Source: Hellea sp.
GTDB taxonomy: Bacteria; Pseudomonadota; Alphaproteobacteria; Caulobacterales; Maricaulaceae
Direction: 5' to 3'
NCBI GenBank assembly: GCA_020631215.1
Contig: JAHDHS010000005.1
Location: forward strand, 1 to 64,000
Length of the DNA: 64,000 nt
Of the stretch, positions 1 through 8,558 are shown one piece after another (position 1 is the first letter of the stretch; each line of letters begins with the position of its first letter). A model generated the notes under the pieces. The model made no database searches. It saw only the letters and a list, made by a program, of their open reading frames with translations, and had not been told where the DNA came from. A program made the position numbers and the translations under genes.

Positions 1-68
1 ACCCGGTCAGGTCGGGAACGAAGCAGCCGCATGCGAGTCCTTGTCGGGTCAGGTGCAGCCTTCCACTC
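1..68 (+). ncRNA. ffs: Signal recognition particle RNA (4.5S type), 3' part
   Basis: The first bases carry the conserved SRP RNA core: GGTCAGGTCGGGAACGAAGC includes the GGTCAGG strand and the asymmetric-loop bases AGCAGCC that bind Ffh. The returning strand GGGTCAGGTGCAGCCTTCC closes the hairpin. The 5' end lies before the window, so only the 3' portion is present. The RNA pairs with Ffh to target nascent membrane proteins to FtsY and SecYEG. Its place just upstream of dnaX, ybaB and recR is a conserved alphaproteobacterial arrangement. The exact 3' end is not certain. Confidence 0.9.
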
Positions 69-74
69 AGTGTA

Positions 75-91
75 ATTTTTCGGAGAAAAAT
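75..91. terminator. AT-rich hairpin after SRP RNA
   Basis: ATTTTTC and GAAAAAT form a perfect 7-bp stem around GGA, directly after the SRP RNA. There is no long T run behind it, so it is either a weak terminator or a 3'-end stabilising or processing structure. Confidence 0.35.
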
Positions 92-105
92 AAATATAAG
101 GCGAG

Positions 106-132
106 GTAGAATTTTCCGAAGGAAAAATCTAC
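106..132. terminator. Hairpin between SRP RNA and the P450 gene 3' end
   Basis: Two 12-nt arms (GTAGAATTTTCC and GGAAAAATCTAC) pair at 11 of 12 positions around a GAA loop. The hairpin lies between the SRP RNA (plus strand) and the end of the P450 gene (minus strand). Its symmetry would let it act on transcripts from either side. No T tract follows, so intrinsic termination is only a possibility. Confidence 0.35.
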
Positions 133-145
133 AGGCCGCTTACCT

Positions 146-1585
146 TTAGTCCCGCCGCTCAACTATCATCGGCATCCCGTTTTCGGATTGGATTGTGACG
201 CGCATGACCGGCCATGGCGGTTTGCCTGTTGCATAGTCAAAACGGTATTTTTTGGAAATGAGCGCAATTAGGATTGCCGCCTCCTGCATGGCAAAACGCT
301 GCCCGATACAAACACGGTGCCCCAGACCAAAGGGAAGATATTGAAAGCGATCAATCTTACCCCGCTGCTCCGGTAAAAACCTTGCAGGATCAAAAGCAAA
401 CGGCCGTTCCCACAACGTCTCATGCCGGTGCAACGTCCAAAGATTGATCAAAACCGAGGTCGTGGCTTTGATCTCCAGCCCCTCAAAATGATCATCCTCT
501 TTGGCAATTCTTGATATGATCGGGGCGGGCGGGAATAGCCGCATAGCCTCCTCGAAACAGGCCATGGCCCAAGGCATATGCTGATCCCATTGATCAGGCG
601 GCAGAGATGTGTCCAGCGCATCAACTTCGGCTTCCAAACGGTCTCGCGCAGAGGTGTCCTGCGAAAGCAGATAATACATCCATGTCAAAGCCCGCGAGGT
701 GGTTTCATGCCCTGCCCCGATAAAGGTAAGTAGCTGATCTTCGATTTCATCATCACTGAGCGGTTTTCCTTCTTCCACACCTGCCATCAGCAAATGCGTT
801 AAAAAGTCTTCCGGAACAGATTGGTCGGACTCCATTTTTTCACGCCGCATCAGGATAAGCTCCCGAATCATGCCGCGCATATTCTGAATAGCTTTCCGGC
901 CCCGCAAACGGGACAAGCGAGGCATCCATGACGGGGCCTGAATGATATCCAGCGGATCAGGATTGCCCAGATGTTTCAAGAAAGACGCCACGTCTTTGAG
1001 AACCGCTTCCGTACCATTTTGAATATCGCCTGAAAACAAACTGTCAGATAAAACAACATAAGCGAGTTCCAGCATTTTTTGCGAGAATGAAAATTTACCG
1101 GGCTCGTTAAACAAGCGGGGTAGAATATCGTCTATCGTCTCCCGCATGCGAGGCCCAAAGGTCTTGACCTGACGCGGGACAAAGATAGGTGAGATTACCC
1201 GGCGGGAATGCCTCCATATATCACCCTCAGAGGTCAAAAGCCCGTCCTTTAAAATGGGCTTTAGAACAGCCTGCCGCAAAGGGTGCAGATCATAGTTTCG
1301 GGCATTTTCTACAAAACAGTGCCGGATCATGGCTGGATCATGCGCCACGGTCAGGGTCACGTTTAAAACGCGGCTACGCGTCACAGGATCGGTTTGCGTG
1401 ACCTCGGTCGAGGCCGCGACGGGATTACGGCTGGTCATCCAGACGGATTTGAAAAGCTCCCAGCGGGTCCAGTCATCCGGGTGTTTGGGGACAAGTTCTG
1501 GGATCGAAGGGACAAAATAACCATACTCCCAATGCGGGGGCGGGCGTCTATTGAAACTGTGACGTTTCTCTTTCTTGCGGGGCAT
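146..1585 (-). CDS. Cytochrome P450
   Basis: Heme-thiolate monooxygenase of about 479 residues, a normal length for a soluble bacterial P450. The three family signatures are in place: the I-helix AGHETT (about 291-296) for oxygen activation, the K-helix EEAMR (ExxR, 345-349), and the heme loop FGLGHRVCIG (419-428) with Cys426 as the axial ligand. No membrane anchor is visible; the N-terminus is basic and proline-rich. A GTG start 15 nt further upstream is possible, but the ATG used here has GGAG at good spacing. The redox partner is not encoded nearby, and the substrate cannot be told from sequence. The family is common in marine alphaproteobacteria, sometimes for alkane or terpene hydroxylation (inference only). 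It is divergent from dnaX. Confidence 0.93.
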   Translation of the reverse strand: MPRKKEKRHSFNRRPPPHWEYGYFVPSIPELVPKHPDDWTRWELFKSVWMTSRNPVAASTEVTQTDPVTRSRVLNVTLTVAHDPAMIRHCFVENARNYDLHPLRQAVLKPILKDGLLTSEGDIWRHSRRVISPIFVPRQVKTFGPRMRETIDDILPRLFNEPGKFSFSQKMLELAYVVLSDSLFSGDIQNGTEAVLKDVASFLKHLGNPDPLDIIQAPSWMPRLSRLRGRKAIQNMRGMIRELILMRREKMESDQSVPEDFLTHLLMAGVEEGKPLSDDEIEDQLLTFIGAGHETTSRALTWMYYLLSQDTSARDRLEAEVDALDTSLPPDQWDQHMPWAMACFEEAMRLFPPAPIISRIAKEDDHFEGLEIKATTSVLINLWTLHRHETLWERPFAFDPARFLPEQRGKIDRFQYLPFGLGHRVCIGQRFAMQEAAILIALISKKYRFDYATGKPPWPVMRVTIQSENGMPMIVERRD

Positions 1586-1722
1586 ATTGGCTCCAATCAC
1601 TTCACCCTAACCGTCACGCCACGCGCGTCAATTTCCGATTTTGCATAGCCGCTGACCGCTATTCTGTGGACGGGCGTCCGCTTGCGCTTTGCAAGAGCCA
1701 TACACCTGCCTATAGTCACCCA

Positions 1723-3471
1723 ATGAGCGAGTCTCCGGAAAAGAGCGAAACCCCGCCTGCCTATCAGGTTTTGGCGCGTAAATACCGCCCGACAACCTTT
1801 GAGGATATGATCGGGCAGGATGCCATGGTGACAACCTTGAAAAATGCTTTTGAGGCCAATCGCGTGGCCCATGCTTTCATGCTGACGGGGGTGCGCGGCA
1901 TCGGTAAGACGACGACGGCGCGATTGCTCGCGCGGGCGCTGAATTATGAAAGTGATGACATCGACGGCCCGTCCGTCGACCTGTCAAACCCCGGCAAGCA
2001 TTGCGAGCTGATCATGGCCTCCACCCATATGGATGTGCTGGAAATGGATGCGGCCTCGCGGACTGGCGTCGAGAATATGCGCGAAATGCTCGATGGCGTC
2101 AGATATGCTCCCGCCACGGCGCGTTACAAAGTCTATATTATTGACGAGGTGCACATGCTCTCGACGGGGGCGTTTAACGCCCTGCTGAAAACGCTGGAAG
2201 AGCCGCCCGACCACGCCAAGTTTATTTTTGCCACAACCGAAATCCGCAAAGTGCCGATCACAGTGCTGTCGCGTTGTCAGCGTTTTGATCTACGCCGTGT
2301 CGATGCCGGTGTTTTGAAAACCCACCTTTTCGGCATTTGCGACAAGGAAGGCGTCAAGATTTCAGGCGAAGGCCTGGCCATGATTGCCCGCGCCGCCGAA
2401 GGCTCTGTGCGGGATGGTTTGTCATTGCTTGATCAGGCCATTGTGCAAGCAGGGCTGGATGGCGATGAAGTAACAGGCGAACAAGTCCGAACCATGCTGG
2501 GCTTGGCCGATCGCGTGCGGATCATGGATTTGTTTGAAATGGCCGCGCGCGGCGATACCAAAGGCGCGCTGCTGGAAATGCGGGCGCAATATGATGACGG
2601 GGCGGCCCCGGGCGTTGTCATGCGGGATTTGCTGGATATTTGTCACGACATTTCACGCGCCAAGACTTTGGGCGAGGACGCCGAATTTGACGTTGCTCCC
2701 GATCAGGCCACGCGCATGCGAGATTTGGGGGAAGATCAAAGCGTAGGGCAGCTCACCCGTCTGTGGCAGGTCTTAATGGCAGCACATGCCGAAGTGCGCA
2801 TTGCGCCCGATCCGCTGGCGGCTGCGGAGATGGCCTTGTTGAAATTGTCTTTGGCCGGACAAATGCCGCCACCGGAACTGGCCGCGCAAATTATCGAAGC
2901 TGCCCAGCAGCAAAAAGCCGAGGGCGGAAAAGGCCTGCCGGAGATCAGCGCGGCGCATAATACGCCCCCTACGGGCTCTTCAGAGGCCATTGCATCTCAG
3001 ACTATGACGACCCCGCCCGCATCCTCCCCTGCCGCGACCATGTCAGCACCCAAAGCTGCGCCGACATCGGAACCAAAAATTCAAATCGGCACACTGGAAG
3101 ATTTTGTCGAAGCTTTGCCAAAGACCCAGATAAAATTACGATCTGACATCGAACGTTATGTTCGGGTCGTCTCATTTGGACAAGGCAAGGCAGAACTGAA
3201 CATCACCGATCCGCGCCAAACGGCCTTGATTGGGAAAATTGTGCAGGCCCTCCTAGATATGACAGGCGATCTGTGGGTTATTTCGCCCACCAACCAAGAA
3301 GGCGCCCCAAGCCTGTCCGAGCAAAAGCGCACAGCAAAAAAGACTCGCGACGCGGAAGAGCGCGCCCATCCCGCATTTTCGCACTCACTGCTAAAAGACG
3401 CAAAGCTACTTGGCATTAAGGACCGCATTACCAATATAATTCAGGCAGATTTCACCCCTGAAGAGGATTAA
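1723..3471 (+). CDS. dnaX: DNA polymerase III subunits gamma/tau
   Basis: Clamp-loader ATPase that opens the beta clamp and, through the tau C-terminus, ties the polymerase cores together. It has 582 residues. Walker A is GVRGIGKT (56-63), Walker B/DEVH is at 141-144, and sensor 1/arginine-finger sequences follow (LSRCQRFDLRR). A Pro/Ala/Thr-rich linker (about 420-450) leads to a tau-like C-terminal domain. The ATG at 1723 replaces an upstream in-frame ATG at 1666 because homology begins at the ARKYRP segment soon after it. The usual four-Cys zinc module is reduced to a single His-Cys (Cys94). ybaB begins 3 nt after the stop, so the genes are surely cotranscribed. Confidence 0.96.
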   Translation: MSESPEKSETPPAYQVLARKYRPTTFEDMIGQDAMVTTLKNAFEANRVAHAFMLTGVRGIGKTTTARLLARALNYESDDIDGPSVDLSNPGKHCELIMASTHMDVLEMDAASRTGVENMREMLDGVRYAPATARYKVYIIDEVHMLSTGAFNALLKTLEEPPDHAKFIFATTEIRKVPITVLSRCQRFDLRRVDAGVLKTHLFGICDKEGVKISGEGLAMIARAAEGSVRDGLSLLDQAIVQAGLDGDEVTGEQVRTMLGLADRVRIMDLFEMAARGDTKGALLEMRAQYDDGAAPGVVMRDLLDICHDISRAKTLGEDAEFDVAPDQATRMRDLGEDQSVGQLTRLWQVLMAAHAEVRIAPDPLAAAEMALLKLSLAGQMPPPELAAQIIEAAQQQKAEGGKGLPEISAAHNTPPTGSSEAIASQTMTTPPASSPAATMSAPKAAPTSEPKIQIGTLEDFVEALPKTQIKLRSDIERYVRVVSFGQGKAELNITDPRQTALIGKIVQALLDMTGDLWVISPTNQEGAPSLSEQKRTAKKTRDAEERAHPAFSHSLLKDAKLLGIKDRITNIIQADFTPEED

Positions 3472-3474
3472 AAA

Positions 3475-3801
3475 ATGAAAGATTTAATGGGCTTGATGAA
3501 ACAGGCCAAAGAGATGCAGAAAAAGATGGAGGCCGCGCAGGCTGAAGTCGCCGATATCGTTGTGGAAGGCCGCTCAGGCGGCGGACTGGTCACATTATCA
3601 TTAACTGGCGAAGGCAATATCAAATCACTTAGACTGGATGCCTCCCTTTTTGGCTCTGCTGAACAAGGTGATATTGAAATGGCCGAAGATTTGATCATTG
3701 CGGCCTATCAAGACGCTAAATCCAAGGCTGATGAGAAAAAGGCCGAAACCATGAAAGATGCCATGGGCGATATCCCCCTACCGCCGGGGTTAAAACTCTA
3801 A
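3475..3801 (+). CDS. ybaB: Nucleoid-associated protein, YbaB/EbfC family
   Basis: Small DNA-binding protein of 108 residues. The N-terminal amphipathic helix (KQAKEMQKKMEAAQAE) and the following sheet and helix match the YbaB tweezer-shaped dimer that coats DNA. The family is coupled to dnaX and recR in most proteobacteria and is thought to help DNA protection or repair. It lies 3 nt after dnaX and ends with the stop directly touching the start of ggt, so translation is probably coupled through the whole cluster. Confidence 0.95.
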   Translation: MKDLMGLMKQAKEMQKKMEAAQAEVADIVVEGRSGGGLVTLSLTGEGNIKSLRLDASLFGSAEQGDIEMAEDLIIAAYQDAKSKADEKKAETMKDAMGDIPLPPGLKL

Positions 3802-5553
3802 ATGCGCCGGGCTCTGCGGGCAGTTATTTTATCGGGTCTTTTGGCCGCGTCTCCGGCTTTTACGCCCGTTTTGGCCAAAGACAATAATCCGGCAGCCAAG
3901 GCGGTGTTTGGCTATGACAGCGCGCATCATCCGGTACTAGCCAAACATGGCATGGTATCAGCCCAAGACCGGCTAGCCGCAGAAGTCGGGCGGGACATTC
4001 TACAGCGCGGCGGCAATGCCATTGATGCGGCCGTCGCAACAGGTTTTGCGCTTGCTGTCACTCACCCCCAAGCCGGAAATCTGGGCGGGGGCGGGTTCAT
4101 GCTGATCCGTGACGCCGAAAGTGGAGAGATAACTGCGCTTGATTTCCGCGAAATGGCTCCGGAGGCCGCCAGCCGGGACATGTATTTGGGCCCGGACGGA
4201 GAGGTTGATAATAAGCTCGCGCAATATTCCCGTCTCTCTGCGGGCGTGCCGGGCACGGTCATGGGCCTGCTCGATGCGCTGGATGAGCATGGCACAATGA
4301 CCCGGCGGCAGGTTCTGGGGCCCGCGATAAGATTGGCCTCGCAGGGCTTTGAGGTCAGCCCTGCCTTGGCGCAAAGCCTTGAGGGGCACCGCGAAGAATT
4401 ATCCGCAGACCCAAGCTCAGTGGAATATTTTCTTGGCCGCAAATCCGGCAGCAAGTTCATGCAGACCGATCTGGCGACAACATTGCGCCGGATCGCCAAT
4501 TCGGGCCGCGCAGGGTTTTACGAAGGCCGGACGGCTGATTTGATTGTCGCGGAGATGGAGTCCGGCGGCGGTCTGATCACGCATGAGGATTTACGCAATT
4601 ATAAAACCGTGACCCGCGCCCCCGTGAAAGGTCAATATAAAGGCTATGACGTTTATGCTATGAGCCCGCCCAGCTCCGGGGGTGTTCATATCGTGCAAAT
4701 GCTCAATATTCTCTCGGGCTATGATTTGCGCGCGGATGGGCATAATTCAGCTGCCTATTTGCACAAATTAATTGAGGTCATGCGGCGGGCCTATGCCGAC
4801 CGATCCAAATATCTCGGCGATCCGGATTTTGTAGATGTGCCGGTCAAGGATTTGACGGCCCAAGCCTATGCTGACGCGCTGCGAGGTACAATTGATCTCA
4901 GCGAAGCGTCTTCGTCAGAGGACATCTTGCCGGGCGCGGAGCTGCCATATGAGTCGCAAAATACGACGCATTATTCGGTAATCGATAAAGACGGCAATGC
5001 GGTGTCTGTGACCTATACGCTGAATTTTTCTTATGGCAGCGGTTATAGCGTCGATGGGGCGGGGTTTCTTTTGAACAACGAAATGGATGATTTTTCGGCC
5101 AAACCCGGCGCGCCCAATGGCTATGGCTTAATCGGCGGAGAGGCCAATAAAATAGCGCCGCGCAAAAGACCCCTCTCCTCCATGACCCCTATGATCGTGA
5201 CCAAGGACGGTCAGGTGAAGCTGGTCACAGGCAGCCCCGGCGGTTCCACCATCATCACCGCAGTCATGCAGGTCGCCCTCAATGTCATGGAATGGGATAT
5301 GAATTTGGCTGAAGCCACGCACCGGCCGCGCATGCATCATCAATGGCTGCCTGATATCATCATTACAGAGCCTGGCATATCCGCTGATACGCTAGATAAG
5401 CTGTCTATCATGGGACATAATCTGCCAAAGAATGATAAGGATGGCTACGCCCACACAATTCTGGGCCGCGTGAATTCTGTCGGGCAGGATGGCGGCTATG
5501 CCGTTGGGGCGGCGGATCCCCGCGGGCCGAAATCGGCGGCTGTCGGGTATTAA
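3802..5553 (+). CDS. ggt: Gamma-glutamyltransferase (glutathione hydrolase)
   Basis: Periplasmic N-terminal-nucleophile hydrolase of 583 residues that cleaves or transfers the gamma-glutamyl group of glutathione. A signal peptide (first about 25 residues, ending near VLA) is followed by the large subunit. Autocleavage is expected before Thr388 in QNTTHYS, which becomes the nucleophile of the small subunit. The LSSMTPMIV segment (about 458) and the GSPGGS motif that holds the substrate are also visible. Finding it between ybaB and recR is unusual for this conserved cluster; the zero-base junction with ybaB and 3-nt gap to recR say it is part of the transcript. It could recycle glutathione made by gshB further along. 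Confidence 0.95.
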   Translation: MRRALRAVILSGLLAASPAFTPVLAKDNNPAAKAVFGYDSAHHPVLAKHGMVSAQDRLAAEVGRDILQRGGNAIDAAVATGFALAVTHPQAGNLGGGGFMLIRDAESGEITALDFREMAPEAASRDMYLGPDGEVDNKLAQYSRLSAGVPGTVMGLLDALDEHGTMTRRQVLGPAIRLASQGFEVSPALAQSLEGHREELSADPSSVEYFLGRKSGSKFMQTDLATTLRRIANSGRAGFYEGRTADLIVAEMESGGGLITHEDLRNYKTVTRAPVKGQYKGYDVYAMSPPSSGGVHIVQMLNILSGYDLRADGHNSAAYLHKLIEVMRRAYADRSKYLGDPDFVDVPVKDLTAQAYADALRGTIDLSEASSSEDILPGAELPYESQNTTHYSVIDKDGNAVSVTYTLNFSYGSGYSVDGAGFLLNNEMDDFSAKPGAPNGYGLIGGEANKIAPRKRPLSSMTPMIVTKDGQVKLVTGSPGGSTIITAVMQVALNVMEWDMNLAEATHRPRMHHQWLPDIIITEPGISADTLDKLSIMGHNLPKNDKDGYAHTILGRVNSVGQDGGYAVGAADPRGPKSAAVGY

Positions 5554-5556
5554 GCC

Positions 5557-6162
5557 GTGCCAAGCCTGAATGTCAGTCCCGAGATTGAGCGGCTCATCAG
5601 CCTGCTGTCCAAACTGCCCGGCCTCGGCCCGCGCTCGGCCCGCCGTGCGGCGCTGGCTATGCTGAAAAATCCGAACAAGGTGATGGTGCCGCTGACCCAA
5701 GCCATGAGCGAGGCAGCGGAGAAAATTTCAACCTGCAGCACTTGCGGCAATGTAGATGCGCAAAATCCTTGCCATATCTGCAGCGCGCCGGGGCGCGATC
5801 CCGGCTCTATCTGCGTTGTGCAGGATGTGGCCGATCTCTGGGCGATGGAGCGAGCAGGCGCTTTTCGCGGGACTTACCACATATTGGGCGGGACTTTGTC
5901 GGCGCTGGACGGTATCCGGCCGGAAGACCTAAACATTGCCAGCCTCATTGAACGCGCAGGCCGTGAAGAGGTCAAGGAAATTATCCTTGCCATGAACGCC
6001 ACAGTCGATGGACAGACTACGGCGCATTATATCACCGACCATTTGCAAGATGCGGGCGTGTCCGTTTCGCGTCTGGCCCATGGCGTGCCTGTCGGCGGAG
6101 AGCTGGATTATCTGGATGACGGCACCATCACGGCAGCCATGAAATCACGGCGACCTTTTTAG
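5557..6162 (+). CDS. recR: Recombination mediator RecR
   Basis: Acts with RecF/RecO to load RecA on gapped DNA. It has 201 residues, the usual length. A helix-hairpin-helix region ([13 protein letters not shown]) is followed by a four-Cys zinc finger (CSTCGN...CHIC) and a Toprim domain ([17 protein letters not shown], then [10 protein letters not shown]). Translation starts at GTG 3 nt after ggt. The next gene starts after another 3 nt, so recR is embedded in a tight operon. Confidence 0.97.
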   Translation: MPSLNVSPEIERLISLLSKLPGLGPRSARRAALAMLKNPNKVMVPLTQAMSEAAEKISTCSTCGNVDAQNPCHICSAPGRDPGSICVVQDVADLWAMERAGAFRGTYHILGGTLSALDGIRPEDLNIASLIERAGREEVKEIILAMNATVDGQTTAHYITDHLQDAGVSVSRLAHGVPVGGELDYLDDGTITAAMKSRRPF

Positions 6163-6165
6163 ATC

Positions 6166-6795
6166 ATGGCGGGCGTAGCCGATCTATCCGGTGCCTTATC
6201 CAAACCCTCGGGGCTGTTCCTGATTGCAGCCAATCTTATCCCGCTCGCAGGCGTTCTGTTTTTTGGCTGGGATGTCGCCACGATCATCGTGCTATATTGG
6301 CTGGAAGGTGTGATTATTGGCGGGATCAATATCATCAAAATTCTGACCTGTAGAAAATTAGGGGACAATATATGGATCAGCGCTTTGATCAATCTGTTCA
6401 CAGCCGCGTTCTTCACCGTCCATTATGGTATGTTCACCTTCATTCACGGGACTTTTGTTGCAACTCTGTTCAAGGCTGAAACCCTGATGGCAGGAATTTT
6501 GGATGGCGGACCACTCATGTGGGCTGGACTAAGCTTCTTGATCAGCCATTTGTTTTCCTTGCTGGTCAATTTCTTTGGACGACAGGAATATCTGTACCGC
6601 ACTGCCCAGGAGCAGATGATGCGGCCCTATGGCAGGGTAATCGTCATGCATATGGTTATCATTCTGGGCGGTGGTTTGCTGATGCTTTTTGGCGGGCCTA
6701 TCGCCGCATTGATGTTACTGATCGCATTGAAAATTGCCTTGGATTTATACGCGCACCAAAAAGATCATGACAAGGCGGCAAAGTTTCAGCTTTAG
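6166..6795 (+). CDS. DUF6498-like integral membrane protein
   Basis: Protein of 209 residues with about five hydrophobic segments and no signal peptide. The second segment carries the YWLEGVIIGG sequence typical of the DUF6498 family. Function is unknown. It starts 3 nt after recR (ATG), so it is the last gene of the dnaX operon. Its end overlaps the convergent minus-strand gene by 4 nt, leaving no room for a terminator between them. Confidence 0.75.
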   Translation: MAGVADLSGALSKPSGLFLIAANLIPLAGVLFFGWDVATIIVLYWLEGVIIGGINIIKILTCRKLGDNIWISALINLFTAAFFTVHYGMFTFIHGTFVATLFKAETLMAGILDGGPLMWAGLSFLISHLFSLLVNFFGRQEYLYRTAQEQMMRPYGRVIVMHMVIILGGGLLMLFGGPIAALMLLIALKIALDLYAHQKDHDKAAKFQL

Positions 6796-7127
6796 ATTTC
6801 CTCCAGCACAGATTTACCCCGTTTGCCATTGGTCCATTGCCAATCTTCATGCAGTCGCAGACGCCCATTTTCCAGCCTCTCAGGCGTGGTGATGCAACTG
6901 CCCGTGCGAAGCTCCCAATCCTGATCCAGATGATGATAGCGGGCTTCCAAGATACCGTCTTCATCCATCACCCCGATCAGGTGACCGAATTGGATGTCCC
7001 CGCCGGAATATGTCGCCGTCACGCGCCAGCCCAATTGTTCATATTTAAAGATCGTCGTCGATGAGGTCTGAGAGTTTTCCGACATTTCAACCGGCCGGAA
7101 AAGCCGCCCGCCATACCAGACACTCAT
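6792..7127 (-). CDS. Small beta-rich protein of the family often labelled 'N-acetylglutamate synthase'
   Basis: 111 residues with a regular pattern of beta strands: FKYEQLGWRVTATYSGGDIQFG, then RYHHLDQDWELRTG, then RLRLHEDWQW, which resembles a lipocalin-like half barrel. Database names for this family commonly say N-acetylglutamate synthase, but there is no GNAT acetyltransferase fold, so I treat the function as unknown. It overlaps rmuC by 4 nt (ATGA), so it is cotranscribed downstream of it. Confidence 0.65.
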   Translation of the reverse strand: MSVWYGGRLFRPVEMSENSQTSSTTIFKYEQLGWRVTATYSGGDIQFGHLIGVMDEDGILEARYHHLDQDWELRTGSCITTPERLENGRLRLHEDWQWTNGKRGKSVLEEI

Positions 7128-8266
7128 GATGCTTTCTTTCCGCTGCCCGAAGGATGAAGCCGCTGCACATTATCGCCGGAAATTTGATCCTCAACATCCA
7201 GGCTTTCAATCTTATCCGCCCGGTTAGTAATCTTCTCCGTGCTGATCCGAATCTGGCGCATATCCTCTGTCGTCTGCGTAAAGTGCTGCTGCAATTTCGC
7301 GACGCGTTCATCCAGCCGGGTCACATCTTTGCTCATGATGCCAACCTCTCGCTGGATAATATGAGCCTGCTCGCGCATCGCCGCATCTTTCATCACTGCC
7401 CGCATAGTGTGGAGCGTCGCCATGAAAGTCGATGGCGAAACAATTACAACCTTTTGGTCAAACCCCTTTTTGATGACATCTTCGAAATTGGCGTGAAGCT
7501 CCGCATAGACTGCCTCAGATGGGAGGAAGAGTAAAGCGACCTCATGTGTCTCACCAAATATAAGATATTTATCGGCGATGGCTTTGATATGAGTGGTCAT
7601 GTCCCGGGCAAAGTCCCGGCGCGCCTGAACCTCTTCGCCGGTATTTTCAGCCGCCGTCAAGCGCTGCCAAGCCTCCATCGGGAATTTACTGTCAATCGCC
7701 ACGTCGCCATAACCGTCCGGCATATGGATCAATGCGTCCACGCGCTTAGAATTTGAAAGGGTCGCCTGAAATGAATAGGCATTTGGCGGCATTAGATTGG
7801 TGATGATGTCCTGCATTTGCATTTCACCAAACGCCCCGCGCGATTGCTTATTGGACAACAGGTTTTGCAAACCAGAAACCTCGCCGGATAAAGTTTCAAT
7901 GTTTTTTTGCGCCCGATCAATAATGCCCAGTCGCTCATGAAGTTGCTTTAAGTTCTGAGCGCTGCGTTCCTGCGTTTCCATCAGGCTCATGCCGACGCGT
8001 TCTGTCACTTTAGACAGGCGGTTATCGAGATTTTCCCGAAACACAGCATCGCGCTGCGCGCTGTCTTCAGCAAATTGCGCGAGGCGTCCTTGAAGCTCTG
8101 TTTGCTGCCGGTGCATATCACTGATCTGTTGCCGTAAAATTTGCGCCTGCGGGTTTTTGCGGGGCCAGAAAGCCGCCAGCAAAATACCGCATAACAAAAG
8201 CAAGGCCCCGATCAACAGCTCAATCAAGGTTATCGCCACACCGGAAAACTCAATAACAGGTTCCAT
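7124..8266 (-). CDS. rmuC: DNA recombination protein RmuC
   Basis: About 380 residues: one N-terminal membrane helix (ITLIELLIGALLLLCGILL), a long coiled coil (about 45-130), then the RmuC nuclease-like domain. The domain carries KRVDALIHMPDG, the catalytic-looking IDSKFPMEAW, and HEVALLFLPSEAVYAE. RmuC limits DNA inversions in E. coli and belongs to the PD-(D/E)XK superfamily. Upstream in-frame starts exist at 8341 and 8284; the ATG at 8266 is preferred because AAGAGA precedes it and the membrane helix follows directly. It shares its 5' intergenic region, including two CtrA boxes, with the divergent gene at 8559. Confidence 0.9.
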   Translation of the reverse strand: MEPVIEFSGVAITLIELLIGALLLLCGILLAAFWPRKNPQAQILRQQISDMHRQQTELQGRLAQFAEDSAQRDAVFRENLDNRLSKVTERVGMSLMETQERSAQNLKQLHERLGIIDRAQKNIETLSGEVSGLQNLLSNKQSRGAFGEMQMQDIITNLMPPNAYSFQATLSNSKRVDALIHMPDGYGDVAIDSKFPMEAWQRLTAAENTGEEVQARRDFARDMTTHIKAIADKYLIFGETHEVALLFLPSEAVYAELHANFEDVIKKGFDQKVVIVSPSTFMATLHTMRAVMKDAAMREQAHIIQREVGIMSKDVTRLDERVAKLQQHFTQTTEDMRQIRISTEKITNRADKIESLDVEDQISGDNVQRLHPSGSGKKAS

Positions 8267-8416
8267 ATTTGTTCTCTTTGCCATATTTTTCGAGTCGAGA
8301 AAAGAGCGGATTAGCTGAATTACTCGATCATCCACTGGCAAATACCTTTTGCGGCGTTTTATTCTTCACTTTAGCGCATGGGCAAATGCAAATTGCTCTC
8401 AGAATTGCCCCGTTTG

Positions 8417-8432
8417 TTAAGTTTACGTTAAC
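8417..8432. promoter_or_regulatory. CtrA-binding box 1 (TTAA-N7-TTAAC)
   Basis: TTAAGTTTACGTTAAC matches the full CtrA consensus with exact 7-nt spacing. It lies between divergent rmuC and the outer-membrane protein gene. CtrA is the cell-cycle master regulator of Caulobacter-like alphaproteobacteria. Confidence 0.7.
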
Positions 8433-8437
8433 ATGAC

Positions 8438-8453
8438 TTAAACTAGTTTTAAC
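8438..8453. promoter_or_regulatory. CtrA-binding box 2 (TTAA-N7-TTAAC)
   Basis: TTAAACTAGTTTTAAC is a second exact match to the consensus, beginning 21 bp after the first. That is two helical turns, which places both sites on the same DNA face. The pair strongly suggests CtrA control of the gene starting at 8559. Confidence 0.72.
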
Positions 8454-8558
8454 AAAATCGATTGTCATCTTGGTGTGACATTTGCCATATATTTATATAT
8501 ATACAGAAGTTCGAGACTTTCGGGCTGAGGGGCAAGACGGAAGGAAAAAGCGGTTGCC

